The position numbers were made by a program, and so were the translations under genes. Below, one piece after another: positions 49,812 to 58,109 of a stretch of 64,000 nucleotides of DNA. This DNA is from Verrucomicrobiota bacterium. Its GTDB lineage: Bacteria > Verrucomicrobiota > Kiritimatiellia > RFP12 > UBA1067. The notes beneath the pieces are model-generated. The model saw nothing but the letters and a program-made list of their open reading frames with translations. It was not told the origin of the DNA and searched no databases. Numbering within the stretch: position 1 is the stretch's first letter; each line of letters starts with the position of its first letter. The stretch covers positions 62,001 to 126,000 of the forward strand of contig JAHFSX010000014.1 of the NCBI GenBank assembly GCA_023269675.1, given 5' to 3'.

Positions 49812-51104
49812 CTAACTCAAAGACCGCGTCAACCGCAGCACGCACCCATCCCAAGTAAACTGTTTCGCCCTTTCGCGGCCAGACACACACAACGCACGAC
49901 TAGCCGTCTGGTCCTTGATCAGTGAGTGAACAGCATGAAGAACTTCAGTGCTGCGATCCGCATCGACATACAGTCCGCAGTTTCCGACGATTTCTGGAAC
50001 GGCCGTGCAGCGGCTCGTCACGACCGGACACCCGGCGGCCATGGCCTCGGCGGCCGCCATGCCGAAAGTCTCGTAGCGGGTCGGGAAATAGAAGACCGCC
50101 GCGTCCGCCATCCAACCGGCCAGCTGCGCGTGCGGCACGTAGCCCAGCAGGTCGATCACGCCGGTCTCGGCCGCCAGACGCTCCGTTCCCGGCTCATGCT
50201 GGCATCCCGCCACCTTGATCCGTATCTGTTTTCCGCTTCTTCTGATCTCGTGTCCCAGGGCAATGATCCGGTCCCCGCCGTCGATGTGGTTGAGCCCCCC
50301 GACGCAAAGGATATAGGGAATTTCATCAGTTCGGGAGTTCATGAGTTCATTAGTTGGAAGGCTGTAGTGTGGGGATGGCGGAGTAGCAGGTTGGCTGATT
50401 AGCAGGTTAGTGGATCCTGCGGACTGCGGGTTGCCTAGGGCTCCCTTGCCTCCAACTAATGCATTCCCGCAATAATGAACTAATGAACTTCTTCCATCCT
50501 CCGACTTCGGCACTCTAGGACTCTCGAACTTTAGAACTTTCTTTCTACCCGCCTCATAAAACGCGGGATCCACGCCGTTCCCGACCACGACGATTTTATT
50601 TGGGTCGGCGTGGAACTGCTCGACGACAAAATTCTTCAGCCATTCAGAGACTGTGAACACCACATCCGCACGTTCGCACATTTTAAGGTATTGTGACCGG
50701 GTACGCGCGCACACGTAACGACTCCTAAATCCACCTGTCTTTCTGAAAGAGGGGTCCAGTTCATGCGCCCCGTGAATGGTGACGGCGTATTTAACTTTAC
50801 GGAGTGGAATCCAGTCGTTTTTGGGGCAATAGACCCAATCGGCATCCCCGGTCCACCTGTCGGCCGCGGGATGGTCAGTCCACGTCCACAACTCGCGCGC
50901 GACCTTCCAAGGCAACGGCAACCGGTCGGCCGTCAGGAAATCCAGACACCCTTGCCGGCCGATCTGATCCGCTGCCACCAAAGCCGACACCTGATGCCGC
51001 GCATCCGCCATCAGCCCCTTTGCCATGAAATAGGCGTGCTTGGTCACCCCGGTCGCGGCCTGACCGGTCACGAAACGGAAGTCTGTAAAGAGACAAATCT
51101 TCAT
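49812..51104 (-). CDS. Family 4 glycosyltransferase with one large repeat insert
   Basis: The 430-aa GT-B protein has MKICLFTDFRFVTGQAATGV, YAVTIHGAHELDPSF and VVVGNGVDPAFYEAG in the N-half. The C-half has YILCVGGLNHIDGGDRII, IKVAGCQHEPG, LLGYVPHAQLAGWMADAAVF and FPTRYETFGMAAAEAMAAGCPVV. The insert of about 75 residues (KKVLKFESPRVPKSEDGR, SSLVHYCGNALVGG, GNPQSAGS, LISQPATPP, TNELMNSRTDE) sits exactly at the inter-domain hinge. It is the only insert-bearing gene right of 42.6 kb. Confidence 0.87.
   Translation of the reverse strand: MKICLFTDFRFVTGQAATGVTKHAYFMAKGLMADARHQVSALVAADQIGRQGCLDFLTADRLPLPWKVARELWTWTDHPAADRWTGDADWVYCPKNDWIPLRKVKYAVTIHGAHELDPSFRKTGGFRSRYVCARTRSQYLKMCERADVVFTVSEWLKNFVVEQFHADPNKIVVVGNGVDPAFYEAGRKKVLKFESPRVPKSEDGRSSLVHYCGNALVGGKGALGNPQSAGSTNLLISQPATPPSPHYSLPTNELMNSRTDEIPYILCVGGLNHIDGGDRIIALGHEIRRSGKQIRIKVAGCQHEPGTERLAAETGVIDLLGYVPHAQLAGWMADAAVFYFPTRYETFGMAAAEAMAAGCPVVTSRCTAVPEIVGNCGLYVDADRSTEVLHAVHSLIKDQTASRALCVSGRERAKQFTWDGCVLRLTRSLS
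50328..50555 (-). repeat. In-frame composite repeat insert (GT4 hinge)
   Basis: GGGAGTTCATGAGTTCATTA (50334-50353) faces CCAACTAATGCATTCCCGCA and TAATGAACTAATGAACTTC (50452-50490), followed by ACTCTCGAACTTTAGAAC words (50519-50539). Between lie GGAGTAGCAGGTTGGCTGAT (50380-50399) and TTAGCAGG octamers. It carries the same head, middle and tail modules as the other inserts. Confidence 0.87.
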
Positions 51105-51179
51105 GCTGAGCCTTAAGTCAGAGGTTAATACGCGGGAAACGCATCATGCTATCATATCGGCTGCTGCTGGACTTGGCGT

Positions 51180-52391
51180 TTACCCGTTGCCGATCTCAGT
51201 TCGTGAAAAGTCGCCGGAACTCTCCTTTGTCATCACTATTTTCTGCCGCAACGCCTCTATATCCACCGTACCCCATTTTCCAGTACCTTCCACGCTCCAC
51301 ACAAAGTCATAGCTTAAATGCAGTTGACACGCCAAATGGGTAAAACAGTCGTTAAAATGGTTCTGCTGAATGATTTCGACGACCCTCGTTCCAGGCTCGC
51401 ACCAAACGAGATTGGCCAACCCTCCGCCGTGGGATGCCGCGATGAAGTCAGCGGAACGGAACATTTCAACCTGTTTGACCCAGGGCACCTGCTCGAGATA
51501 AACAATTCCGAAACCAAGTTCGCGCATCAGGTCTTCCACCTCTTGCTCATTATCCAAGGCCCGAGGGGAATACCTCCGCGACACGTAAACCGGTTTTTGG
51601 CCGGTTTTCTTTTGAATTCGAGGCAGAACCGTTTTGCGCAGAAGATCGATGTCCTCTTTGCGGATGAACCGGTCATGGTAGGCCGCGCTGAAGGCATAGG
51701 AGCCAGCATGAACGACACCCTCCCGGCACGGCAATGCCGCCTTTCGCATGACGTTTTCATTCAAAAGAAAATCCAAAACCTCGCGCATATAAGCCGGCGC
51801 TTTTTCATAAAAAACAGGTTGCGTGTCAGGGTAGCGTTTAAGGACCCGCAGGAAGCGCGCCATCTCGTCCAGCATGAAATGGTAGTAAATATTCGTGTGC
51901 ACCACCGTCATGCATCCGCTTATCTGCAGATCACCCACGTTGCGCCGCGCCATAACATCCAGCGGTGTGCGCTGAAGGCCTTCCCACGCGTTGGAAAGAG
52001 CCGATTCGCCGAAGAGTTGCCCGTCGTCCGTAAAGCAGAATCCGCTCTGGACCCCGACCCAGACATCCCGCATGAGATAGGTGTAAACCGCCTGAAAAGC
52101 GTATTCCCGGTGAAAAGCAGGCGGATATTCCCGAGGAAGCAGAAACGTCTCAGTGGAAGCCGGATATTCCTGGTGATATTCCATCAGGTGGGGAAACGAC
52201 GCTTTGTTTATAAGCGCCCCGATGATCGAGCGGACCAACCGCGGCTGAATGCGGCTATACATCGGTAACAGCCATTGCACCAACGCGTTCAGCAACTTGA
52301 TCCGCCAGCGCACATTGAAGTGCCCCACGGCGAAAGACGCCCGGAGTCTTTTCACATTTTTACCGATTAAAAAACGCATCATGAAGATCAC
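51180..52391 (-). CDS. Glycosyltransferase family 61 (DUF563) protein
   Basis: The 403-aa protein shows the GT61 signature: GCMTVVHTNIYYHFMLDEMAR, KKTGQKPVYVSRRYSPR, and AASHGGGLANLVWCEPGTRVVEI. Bacterial members transfer xylosyl or other residues in surface glycans. The start is ambiguous: GTG at 52391 with GAGAGA upstream, or ATG at 52382. No repeat insert. Confidence 0.87.
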   Translation of the reverse strand: MIFMMRFLIGKNVKRLRASFAVGHFNVRWRIKLLNALVQWLLPMYSRIQPRLVRSIIGALINKASFPHLMEYHQEYPASTETFLLPREYPPAFHREYAFQAVYTYLMRDVWVGVQSGFCFTDDGQLFGESALSNAWEGLQRTPLDVMARRNVGDLQISGCMTVVHTNIYYHFMLDEMARFLRVLKRYPDTQPVFYEKAPAYMREVLDFLLNENVMRKAALPCREGVVHAGSYAFSAAYHDRFIRKEDIDLLRKTVLPRIQKKTGQKPVYVSRRYSPRALDNEQEVEDLMRELGFGIVYLEQVPWVKQVEMFRSADFIAASHGGGLANLVWCEPGTRVVEIIQQNHFNDCFTHLACQLHLSYDFVWSVEGTGKWGTVDIEALRQKIVMTKESSGDFSRTEIGNG

Positions 52392-52513
52392 ATGGTCTCT
52401 CTAATGAGCACTTTGATTAAATTTAGCGCATATTCATTAAAATTTGCCCTAAGGGGAACCATGGAACACCTGACTTTAATGGCTGAACAAACTGCAAAAC
52501 CGCCCGTCAAACA

Positions 52514-53620
52514 TTAGCCGGGGCGTAGGGATCTTGCAATCAGTTCCGCCCAATCCGTAACGAAACGATCCAAGGAAAGATACGACTTCATAACCTGTTG
52601 CTGTTTCCGTGCCGTTTCACGATCAAACGCTGAAAACGCGGCATATTCCTCATTCCTCAGGAGATCGGTCGTCGGTGTTGTGATTCCAATGCTTTGCACT
52701 AAATCATGATTAAAACCGTCTGCCATCAGATATACCTTTCGCCCAAAAGAGAGCATGGTATAAAGCTGAAACAGGGCTTGCTGTTCCTGCATGTCTAGAA
52801 TGGCAATATGACAGGAATCCAGCAGCGCAAGGTAATCAGGCCTCGAAAGCATTTCCGTTATCGGCACAAATTTTGTTCCGAATAGCTGCCGCCCCAAGGC
52901 GATCACCTCGTCGCGGTATGCGTTCTCGAACCGATATGACAGAGGACAATAAATCAGCAGATCTTCTTTAGAGAATTTTGCAAGCGCACGCAGAACGTGA
53001 AGATGCCGGTTCGACTCTGTCCCGCAGTTGCCGACGATCACTTTCAAGGGGCGCTGGGAATAATCTAACTCTTCTCCTTGTAATGTTTCACTGAAGTAAG
53101 ACAAAACAAGCCCGTTCTTTATCCCGAATTGGCTTTCCTGCAAGAGTTTATCTTTCCGGACAAGAAACACATTAAACACCGCCTGCCGCATGACGGCACC
53201 AAACACCTTGTCCGCCAGACTTCCCCGCAACCCCTTTCTACGGTAATAGGTGACCCAATGAATGAAAACGATCCTTCGCCGCAGAAACGTCCCCGTCAAG
53301 TACAGGCGATTGACAGGAAACAATGTTGAATGGAATAGAATCACGTCTTGAGAAGCTATGCGGCGTATTGTTGTTCGCATCGCAGCCAACGCGACTACCG
53401 AATAAGCAATATCCGGTTTGCCGGCAAAATAATCCTCGTACTCCTTTTCCCTTTCGCCATGGTTGGTGTCCCCCACATAGAGAACGTATTTAAAATTCAC
53501 GTTTTCGCCACAGAGTTCCCGTTTATATTTTTCAAATACGTCAATCATTCCAATCACGTGGTGGCGTGACTCTCCAGGGAAAAAATGCCATATGCTTCTC
53601 ATGTTCACGGGTCCGCTCAT
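52514..53620 (-). CDS. WecF-like (GT56) TDP-4-acetamido-4,6-dideoxygalactose transferase
   Basis: The 368-aa protein matches the TDP-Fuc4NAc:lipid II transferase family of enterobacterial common antigen synthesis. SIWHFFPGESRHHVIGMIDVF opens it; VIVGNCGTESNRHLHVL, PLSYRFENAYRDEVIALG, ILDMQEQQALFQLYTMLSFGRKVYL and WAELIARSL follow. E. coli WecF has 359 aa. A longer frame begins at 53773 inside the flippase gene; AGGA before the ATG at 53620 and the family start support the shorter form. With the adjacent aminotransferase and NeuD-type acetyltransferase it forms a TDP-4-acetamido-sugar module. Confidence 0.85.
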   Translation of the reverse strand: MSGPVNMRSIWHFFPGESRHHVIGMIDVFEKYKRELCGENVNFKYVLYVGDTNHGEREKEYEDYFAGKPDIAYSVVALAAMRTTIRRIASQDVILFHSTLFPVNRLYLTGTFLRRRIVFIHWVTYYRRKGLRGSLADKVFGAVMRQAVFNVFLVRKDKLLQESQFGIKNGLVLSYFSETLQGEELDYSQRPLKVIVGNCGTESNRHLHVLRALAKFSKEDLLIYCPLSYRFENAYRDEVIALGRQLFGTKFVPITEMLSRPDYLALLDSCHIAILDMQEQQALFQLYTMLSFGRKVYLMADGFNHDLVQSIGITTPTTDLLRNEEYAAFSAFDRETARKQQQVMKSYLSLDRFVTDWAELIARSLRPG

Positions 53621-53633
53621 TAACGTCAAATTC

Positions 53634-55094
53634 CTAGATAAAACGGATGCCTCTTGACTGAAGAACTTGTCCCGCGGTCCGCCAAAGGTATGCGGCACAT
53701 TCGAATTTGAACAGGGCGGCGCCGGCAAAATACACGGTCGCGCCCAGCACAATCTGCACCCCCAAGAGGACATAACTGTCCGCGACGAGCCAACTTAAGC
53801 CCCAAACCAAGACCCCCGCCCCGGCCGCAAGCCAGAGGGCGGGAAGAACATCTCCAGTTTGCTGCAGAAGGGAATAGTCGAGCAATCGGTGGTTGGGCCA
53901 GGCATTGACAGCCACGCACACCAAACTTCCGGCGGCCTGTCCAACCACCATCGCCATGATCCCGAACTTGAACGTGCCCAGAATGATGATAATCACTACT
54001 GTTTTTTTGATGAACTCCAAAACCAGAAAGATGTCGCTGCGGCCCAAGGCCATGATGGCCTGCAGATTGGCAATATGCAAGGGGTAGAAGGCAAAGGTGA
54101 TGCAGGAGAGTTGCAGGTAAGGGACACAGGGCAGCCATTTGTCGGTGAGCAGAATCAGGACCAGGGGCTTGGCGACCGCCGCCAGACCGAACATCATGGG
54201 GAAAACGAGGAAACAGGTGGTCTTGATCATCCGGCGCACGATTTCTTTCACCCGGACTTTGTCATGCTGGCAGGAGGACAACGCGGGGAAAATCACGCCG
54301 GAGATGGTGCCCTGGACGCTGGACATGACCAGATTGGGGATGCTCTGCCCGCGCGAATAATACCCCAGAACGGTCGGGTTGAAGAGCTTGCCTATGATCA
54401 GGTTATAAAGATTGGTGAACAGCGTGTCCAACAGGCTGGATGCCAGCATTTTGGAGCTGAACCCGAACATGTGACGGACAGCGGCCCGTGAAAACATGAG
54501 CCGCGGCCGCCAATCGACAATGACCCACAGGACAACCGTGCTGGCAACCTGCGCAGCCAAGGCCGCGCCGACCAAGGCCCACACGCCACAGTTGTTATAG
54601 GCCATACCGATACCGACAAGGCCCGACGCCAAAGTCGCGATCATGCTGACCTTGAACGACAACTTGAATTTCATCTCCCGGTTCAGGACGGCATTCTGAA
54701 TCGAGTTTACCGCACCTACAATCAAGGACAACGAGAGCAACCGCAAGACCCAAACCAAGACCGGTTCGTTGTAGAAGTCGGCGATCCAGGGTGCGCAGAC
54801 AAACAAAACCCCGTACAGCACGACGGCGACCGCCAAACTCAGATAGAAGACCGAATTATAATCCTGTTCATTGACCTCCTTCTTCTGGATGAGGGCGACT
54901 CCAAATCCTCCATTGACGAAACAACCGGCCAACGCAATGAAGACCGTGATCAGCGTGACGGTGCCGAAATCTTTGGGCTCCAACAGCCGCGCCAAGATAA
55001 TCGAGACCACAAACCCCATGCCCTGCGTCCCAAACCGCTCCATACTCCGCCACATGAGCCCCGATAAGACTTTTTGTTTAATTTGGTCAACCAT
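53634..55094 (-). CDS. Wzx-type lipid-linked oligosaccharide flippase (MOP superfamily)
   Basis: The 486-aa protein has about 12-14 membrane segments. The N-terminal block VLSGLMWRSMERFGTQGMGF with SIILARLLEPKDFGTVTLI is typical of WzxC-type exporters. FSSKMLASSLLDTLFTNLYNLIIGKLF and YYSRGQSIPNLVMSSVQGTI follow. It would flip undecaprenyl-linked repeat units to the periplasm for the Wzy-like protein. The start at 55094 (MVDQIKQKVLSGL) is preferred. Confidence 0.92.
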   Translation of the reverse strand: MVDQIKQKVLSGLMWRSMERFGTQGMGFVVSIILARLLEPKDFGTVTLITVFIALAGCFVNGGFGVALIQKKEVNEQDYNSVFYLSLAVAVVLYGVLFVCAPWIADFYNEPVLVWVLRLLSLSLIVGAVNSIQNAVLNREMKFKLSFKVSMIATLASGLVGIGMAYNNCGVWALVGAALAAQVASTVVLWVIVDWRPRLMFSRAAVRHMFGFSSKMLASSLLDTLFTNLYNLIIGKLFNPTVLGYYSRGQSIPNLVMSSVQGTISGVIFPALSSCQHDKVRVKEIVRRMIKTTCFLVFPMMFGLAAVAKPLVLILLTDKWLPCVPYLQLSCITFAFYPLHIANLQAIMALGRSDIFLVLEFIKKTVVIIIILGTFKFGIMAMVVGQAAGSLVCVAVNAWPNHRLLDYSLLQQTGDVLPALWLAAGAGVLVWGLSWLVADSYVLLGVQIVLGATVYFAGAALFKFECAAYLWRTAGQVLQSRGIRFI

Positions 55095-55108
55095 TCCTAA
55101 ACACCCAT

Positions 55109-55762
55109 TCAAAAAACTGACGCGTTAGCTCTCACAATTCTCGCAGGGACACCCACAATCAAAACCCCCGCCGGCATATTCGAAACCACTACGGCACCGC
55201 CCCCGACAAAACAACCGTCACCAATCGTAATTTTGTCTATAATGGTTGTCCCGATTCCCAGCCACGTCTTATCACCAACACATGTTCTTCCGCCGATCTT
55301 TACGCCCGGACACACGGCGACAGCCTCACCTATCACACATTCATGACATATATCCGCACCACAATTGACGATGGTCCCCTCACCGATCGAACACATCGCC
55401 TCGATCACTGCGCCCGGTCCCACATAGACCCCCGTAAAAAGTTGAGCCGAGGGCGAAACAGTCGCACGGGGGTGAATTACCGTGCGTAAGGCAATATTAT
55501 GCTGTTTCATTTTTTGTACGAATGAATAGCGGGCCGCGCACTGTCCAAAACCGATCGCGACTTCAACTTCATCGGCATTATCAAGTTCCATTAAGTCGTC
55601 AAACCCGCCGATAATCATTCCGCCGGCAAACATTTGCCCTTTTCTTTCTGGAGCGACCGTGTCCACAAACCCAAAAATTTCTTCGCCACCCGCCCGTATC
55701 GCGTCTGCGACAACAAGCGCGTGTCCACCTGCCCCAAAAACTATTATTTTTCTGGACCTCAT
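55109..55762 (-). CDS. NeuD/PglD-like sugar acetyltransferase, copy 2
   Basis: The 217-aa protein has the Rossmann-like N-domain (KIIVFGAGGHALVVADAI) and hexapeptide helix (VIHPRATVSPSAQLFTGVYVG, VNCGADICHECVIGE, VKIGGRTCVGDKTWLG). It is followed by Wzx and WecF-like genes and overlaps the aminotransferase stop as ATGA. It likely acetylates the 4-amino group on the sugar made by that aminotransferase. Confidence 0.9.
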   Translation of the reverse strand: MRSRKIIVFGAGGHALVVADAIRAGGEEIFGFVDTVAPERKGQMFAGGMIIGGFDDLMELDNADEVEVAIGFGQCAARYSFVQKMKQHNIALRTVIHPRATVSPSAQLFTGVYVGPGAVIEAMCSIGEGTIVNCGADICHECVIGEAVAVCPGVKIGGRTCVGDKTWLGIGTTIIDKITIGDGCFVGGGAVVVSNMPAGVLIVGVPARIVRANASVF

Positions 55763-56874
55763 CTGACCATTTCCGAGTGCATTAACTCAACGATCTTTTG
55801 CATGTCACAGGCCGTGAGGCCAGCGAAGATCGGCAGGCAAAGCACCTCCTGCGCGGTTTTCTCCGCGATGGGCAGATTGCCGGGCAGGGCTGAGGGCAAA
55901 CCGCGGTAAGTCGGGAACTCGCTGCACAGGGGATAGAAGTAACGTCGGGCAAAGATGCCGTTGGCCTTGAACTTCTCGTACAGATCGTCGCGCGTCATGC
56001 CGTAGGCCTCGGCATCCACCAGAACAGGGAAATAACCATAATTGTGGCGGACGCCGGGCAGATCGTAAAGAATGCTAATACCTGGCACGTTCTGGAGGTG
56101 TTCGCGGTAAAATTCGGCCACCATTTGGCGTTTGGCGATCTCGGCGTCCACATATTTGAGCTGGATCAAACCATACGCCGAGCGCACCTCGTCAACCTTG
56201 CCGTTGGAACCAGGCGCGATGACCGTCACCTCATCCTGAAACCCGAAATTCCGCAGGAAATCGATGCGCTTCTTCAGGATGGCGTCGTTGGTGACCAGCG
56301 CCCCGCCCTCGAGGGTGTTGAACACTTTGGTGGCGTGGAAGCTGAGCATTGAAAGATCGCCCCAGTTGGCCACCGACACGCCATCCTGCTTCACGCCAAA
56401 GACGTGGGCCGCATCGTAAAAGAGTTTAAGCCCGTAGGTGTCCGCGATCTTTTTCAGCTTTTCATGCTGACAGGGATTCCCGTAGACATGCACCGGCATG
56501 ATCGCCGTGGTGCGCGGCGTGATCAGGGACTCGACTTTATCGGGATCGAGCGTGAAGGTGTCGGGCTCGATATCGCCGAATACCGGCGTGCAGCCGTTGA
56601 GGTGGATCGCGTGCGTGGTCGCCACGAAGGTGAAGGGCGTGGTGATGACCTCGCCCGTGATGCGCAGCGCCTGCATGCCCGTCTGCAGCGCGATCATGCC
56701 GTTGGTGAAGAAGCTCAGGTACTTGACGCCCAGATAGTCGGCCAAAGCCGCTTCAAACTGCTGATGAAACTGGCCGTTGTTGGTCAGCCATTTCGACTCC
56801 CATATCTTTTCGAGGTAAGGGATGAACTCCGCCAAGGGCGGGAGCGAGGGGGATGTGACGTAGATGGGTTTCAT
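55759..56874 (-). CDS. DegT/DnrJ/EryC1/StrS sugar aminotransferase (no insert)
   Basis: The 371-aa PLP enzyme has MKPIYVTSPSLPPLAEFIPYL, FTNGMIALQTGMQALRI, TTPFTFVATTHAIHLNGC, DAAHVFGVKQDG and the lysine in SFHATKVFNTLEGG. It is of normal length, unlike its homologue at 20687-22120, and has no repeat insert. The TSPSLPPL start is typical of WecE/FdtB/VioA-type dTDP-4-keto-6-deoxy-hexose aminotransferases, consistent with the WecF-like transferase nearby. Confidence 0.92.
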   Translation of the reverse strand: MKPIYVTSPSLPPLAEFIPYLEKIWESKWLTNNGQFHQQFEAALADYLGVKYLSFFTNGMIALQTGMQALRITGEVITTPFTFVATTHAIHLNGCTPVFGDIEPDTFTLDPDKVESLITPRTTAIMPVHVYGNPCQHEKLKKIADTYGLKLFYDAAHVFGVKQDGVSVANWGDLSMLSFHATKVFNTLEGGALVTNDAILKKRIDFLRNFGFQDEVTVIAPGSNGKVDEVRSAYGLIQLKYVDAEIAKRQMVAEFYREHLQNVPGISILYDLPGVRHNYGYFPVLVDAEAYGMTRDDLYEKFKANGIFARRYFYPLCSEFPTYRGLPSALPGNLPIAEKTAQEVLCLPIFAGLTACDMQKIVELMHSEMVR

Positions 56875-56877
56875 GGC

Positions 56878-56930
56878 AAATAGCTCATTAGTTCATGATT
56901 GCGTTAGTTCATTAGAGCAATGAAAAGATT
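56878..56930. repeat. TTCATTAG words in spacer
   Basis: GCTCATTAGTTCATGATTGC and GTTAGTTCATTAGAGCAATG (56882-56922) lie upstream of the aminotransferase gene. This is the rightmost copy of the word in the window. Confidence 0.65.
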
Positions 56931-56988
56931 CAACGTCATGCCAGCCGGGTCACGGTTTTTTAGTGGCTTTGCGAGACGTGTCGTTCTT

Positions 56989-58080
56989 CTAAGTCCTCTG
57001 CCGTTGCGCTCGGCGCAACCGTTGACCCCAAGCCACCAATCCGACGGACGCCAATCCCATATAAGTCAGCAGCTGCCAGCCGGGAAAAACATGCTTGCGC
57101 CAACAGTAAACGATCACACGACCCAGCTCCACCCAACTACGGGAGGCCGAGGCCAGGGCTAAGCGGGCCTTCAGCACGCCGGCCCGATTCTCAAGCGCGA
57201 GCGCCGCATCCTGCGTCAGCGCCGCAAAATAACAGAGAATCATGCAGCCGTCGCGCGTGACGTACTCCCGCCCGATCCCGTCCGTGGCCGACCCCGCGTG
57301 CACCACTTGGGTGACCCAGTCCTCGTCGATATAATACGCGTCTTTTTCCCTGAGGATCTCGAGCCACGTGAGCGTGTCCCCCAGCGCCAACTTCACCATG
57401 AATAAAGGGTTTTGCCGGTACCCCGAGTCCAAGCTTTGCCGCCGGGCCATACACGAACAGGTCAGCGGATGCCACTCGCGTCGGAGCAGCGCCAGCCTGA
57501 CTTGTCCGGCCTGGATGACACCCTCCTTCAAAAGGGCGCTCGCCCGCCCCCACCCCTTCACTATCCTGACGCTGTTCCCCTCTGCCAGCCTGCCGCCGCT
57601 GAACACGAGCCCGACTTTCGGGTGCGCATCCAGAATCTCAACTTGCCGCTGCAGTTTATCCGGCGAATGCCAAAAATCGTCGCCCTCGCAATAGGCGACA
57701 TACTCGCCTCGACAGTGCCGGAGCGCGCGATACGAATTGGCAGACGCGCCGATGTTGACTGCTGAGTAAAGGACCCGGATCACTCCGGGGTACAGACGTT
57801 GATATTCGAGCGCGATGGCGCGCGTATCGTCCGACGAACAGTCCTCCGCTATGATCAGCTCAAAGGCGAATTCCGTTTTTTGCAGCAGGACGCCTTCAAT
57901 CGCCTGACGCAGAAAATCCGCGTGCTCATACGCAAGCATCACGACACTCACCAAAGGGGCTGGAAGGGCATCTTCCTCCCCCCCCACTTTGGTGCATACG
58001 CGACAGGAATCTTCAATACCTTCGAGTGGAACACCCCGCAAGTCTTCAAGCGCCTTCAGGATGGAACCCGTATCCAGCAA
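56989..58080 (-). CDS. Family 2 glycosyltransferase
   Basis: The 363-aa GT-A protein has an N-terminal extension of about 40 residues, then PLVSVVMLAYEHADFLRQAI, ELIIAEDCSSDDTRAIA, GEYVAYCEGDDFWHSPDKLQ (acidic site), and LGDTLTWLEILREKDAYYI. Such enzymes often transfer rhamnose or glucose in O-antigen assembly. The C-terminal helix FPGWQLLTYMGLASVGLVAW may anchor it to the membrane. No repeat insert. Confidence 0.87.
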   Translation of the reverse strand: MLDTGSILKALEDLRGVPLEGIEDSCRVCTKVGGEEDALPAPLVSVVMLAYEHADFLRQAIEGVLLQKTEFAFELIIAEDCSSDDTRAIALEYQRLYPGVIRVLYSAVNIGASANSYRALRHCRGEYVAYCEGDDFWHSPDKLQRQVEILDAHPKVGLVFSGGRLAEGNSVRIVKGWGRASALLKEGVIQAGQVRLALLRREWHPLTCSCMARRQSLDSGYRQNPLFMVKLALGDTLTWLEILREKDAYYIDEDWVTQVVHAGSATDGIGREYVTRDGCMILCYFAALTQDAALALENRAGVLKARLALASASRSWVELGRVIVYCWRKHVFPGWQLLTYMGLASVGLVAWGQRLRRAQRQRT

Positions 58081-58109
58081 TGTCTTTCCCCGTTTTCAGA
58101 TCGCCGGAA

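Noticed and set aside
20925-50555. Inteins or introns as the explanation for gene inserts
   Set aside because: No intein splicing motifs (N-terminal Cys/Ser block, C-terminal HN) and no group I or II intron features; inserts are short, open and share words with spacer repeats.
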